Source of the DNA: Myxococcales bacterium
GTDB taxonomy: Bacteria > Myxococcota_C > UBA6777
NCBI GenBank assembly: GCA_027005175.1
Contig: JALTMC010000122.1
Coordinates: 1 to 7,444, forward strand
Direction: 5' to 3'
DNA length: 7,444 bases
Made by a program: the position numbers and the translations under genes. The notes beneath the pieces are model-generated. The model searched no databases, had not been told where the DNA came from, and saw nothing but the letters and a program-made list of their open reading frames with translations. Shown one piece after another: positions 6,729 through 7,444 of this stretch; within the stretch, counting starts at the first letter, position 1, and the number at the start of each line of letters is the position of its first letter.

Positions 6729-7097
6729 TCAGCTATAGTAAGTGAAGAGAGTCAAAGCTTCGAGAGCACCCCGACTAGAATGCCCGGCCAGAGTTGTCGC
6801 AACAGCAAGCGGTCCGCCCGCCTGCTCCAGAGTGTTTTGTTGGGGGGCACAAGGTATTGTTATTCGTGAAGGATTTGGTATCAATTTGATTCGTAAAAAC
6901 ATAGGAGTTATCACTAAAAAGCCCTTCATTTCCCCTTCAACAATTTCTTCGATTTTTTGGAATCCATATTTTTCATAAAATGGTATTTTAGCTTGTTTCG
7001 AATCTACTACAACCCCAACACAACCGACTAACTCTTTTTGCTGTAAAGCTAATTCAAAGACGTAACGTAAAAGTTGTCTTCCAATCCCTGGGCGCAA
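6729..7097 (-). pseudogene. GNAT acetyltransferase fragment with foreign C-terminal tail
   Basis: The minus frame encodes the C-terminal half of a GNAT N-acetyltransferase. It begins at the acetyl-CoA-binding motif A (RPGIGRQLL, residues 2-10), then VGVVVDSKQAKIPFYEKYGFQKI (25-49 region) with the motif-B Tyr/Phe pair, and MKGFLVITPMFLRIKLI at about 57-73, which resembles a natural family C-terminus. The usual N-terminal 80 or so residues are absent. The frame continues upstream only to a TGA near 7174, and the residues there do not resemble GNAT. The first codon used, 7095-7097, is TTG, with no good ribosome-binding site. Downstream of residue 73 the frame runs on into a GC-rich stretch with unrelated residues before TGA at 6729. 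The GNAT part (about 6879-7095) is AT-rich, 28-35 percent G+C in three 60-base blocks, unlike its surroundings. It is probably a transferred, truncated gene. Confidence 0.65.
6788..6850. repeat. GC-rich hairpin flanked by short direct repeats
   Basis: CCAGAGT occurs at 6788-6794 and again at 6827-6833. Between them lies an imperfect hairpin at 6804-6825: arms AGCA-a-GCGG and CCGC-c-TGCT around a TCCG loop. CAAC just left of the hairpin can pair with the GTTG at 6838-6842. The 60-base block 6781-6840 is 65 percent G+C by count, against 28-35 percent in the adjacent GNAT fragment. There is no T run, so it is not a typical terminator. An integron attC-like site or the scar of a mobile element are possibilities; neither is established. 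Confidence 0.4.
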
Positions 7098-7312
7098 CAG
7101 CAGTGGTCGGATTTTTTGGGACAGGAGTGGTCGGCTTGCTGACCTGAGCTTTGGATGGGATGAGGCGAAAGCTCACCAAAGCGACAAACATCGATGAACA
7201 AAGATGGCTGTTGTTGACTTGCCGGCTCGTGTGAATCCCATCCTTCTGACTCAGGGTTGTTTGATACACCACAATCGAACGGAAATATGGTTGTCGCAGG
7301 AGCATCTGGGAT
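7098..7312. other. Region of unclear content right of the GNAT fragment
   Basis: AGTGGTCGG is repeated at 7102-7110 and 7126-7134, 24 bases apart, right beside the point where GNAT similarity starts. Several overlapping frames of 80-106 codons are open on the minus strand (ends near 7049 and 7054), but they cross the GNAT fragment in another frame and show no domain I recognise. Plus frames contain stops. I call no gene here; it may be intergenic DNA or decayed coding sequence. Confidence 0.4.
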
Positions 7313-7444
7313 ATGTTTGCACAATGGAGTGAGTTGGAAACTCTGGGAAGCCCCTTCTCTGACCATCACACCCCATACCTTTCAACATCGTTCAGCAAGA
7401 TCAAGCAAGCCGCGAATCCGAATGATCCCGCGTTTGAAGAATAC
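7313..7444 (+). CDS. Possible start of an unknown gene, cut by the window edge
   Basis: From ATG 7313 the plus frame is open for 44 codons to the last base, beginning MFAQWSELETLGSPFSDHH and ending NPNDPAFEEY. AGGAG at 7298-7302 sits 10 bases before the ATG, a good ribosome-binding site. Residue make-up is ordinary for a soluble protein, with aromatic and charged residues well mixed. There is no signal peptide or known motif. The frame is open back to a TGA at 7262-7264, so this ATG is the natural start. Another plus frame (from about 7218) and a minus frame (7369 down to 7049) are also open here, so the choice rests on the ribosome-binding site and residue composition. Confidence 0.4.
   Translation, partial: MFAQWSELETLGSPFSDHHTPYLSTSFSKIKQAANPNDPAFEEY

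Noticed and set aside
6722-6734. AGCTGAGTCAGCT, a perfect palindrome resembling the animal Maf recognition element
   Set aside because: That similarity has no meaning in a bacterium. One 13-bp palindrome at a stop codon with no gene start nearby is weak evidence for an operator.
6731-6845. Tail residues AGGPLAVATTLAGHSS, reminiscent of the LLGHSS region of tyrosine recombinases
   Set aside because: The expected downstream Thr-Thr-x-x-Tyr pattern and catalytic residues are absent in all frames, so similarity is probably chance.
7049-7369. Minus-strand 106-codon frame with Cys/His clusters near its end
   Set aside because: It crosses into the GNAT fragment in the wrong frame, shows no recognisable domain, and competes with a better-supported plus-strand start at 7313.

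Overview
This window looks like bacterial chromosome of moderate G+C. A lipobox-bearing lipoprotein and Shine-Dalgarno-type starts point to a bacterium, probably Gram-negative. I cannot place it more precisely. The mix of an orphan long lipoprotein, an ALDH7 dehydrogenase and an alkylglycerol-monooxygenase-like membrane enzyme would suit a myxobacterial or 'deltaproteobacterial' lineage, but that is a guess.

Layout, left to right. Positions 1-153 are a leader with a run of 29 A residues just downstream of an extended -10-like element. Positions 154-2202 (+) encode an unrecognised 682-residue basic lipoprotein whose coding strand becomes almost free of G toward the 3' end. A 78-bp convergent gap follows, containing two perfect 21-bp tandem repeats. 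On the minus strand, an ALDH7-type aldehyde dehydrogenase (5073 down to 3562) is followed by a class-V PLP enzyme of the isopenicillin-N-epimerase-like group (3456 down to 2281). They are 105 bp apart and may be co-transcribed. A 237-bp divergent intergenic region (5074-5310) carries three copies of the 12-mer TTTGGCATCATT and probably controls both directions. Positions 5311-6594 (+) encode a multi-pass di-iron hydroxylase of the sterol-desaturase superfamily that closely resembles animal alkylglycerol monooxygenase.

The right part (6595-7444) is a mosaic. It holds an AT-rich fragment of a GNAT acetyltransferase lacking its N-terminal half, attached to a GC-rich stretch with hairpin and direct-repeat structure. 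It ends with what may be the start of another plus-strand gene running off the window.

Functionally, the two minus-strand enzymes suggest amino-acid or aldehyde catabolism. The ALDH is predicted to oxidise alpha-aminoadipate semialdehyde in lysine breakdown. The divergent hydroxylase would release fatty aldehydes from ether lipids, so a shared aldehyde theme is possible but unproven. I found no tRNA, rRNA, CRISPR array or complete insertion sequence. I see no strong evidence for a wholly new system; the most unusual items are the A29 leader, the orphan lipoprotein, the 12-mer repeats and the mosaic right end.
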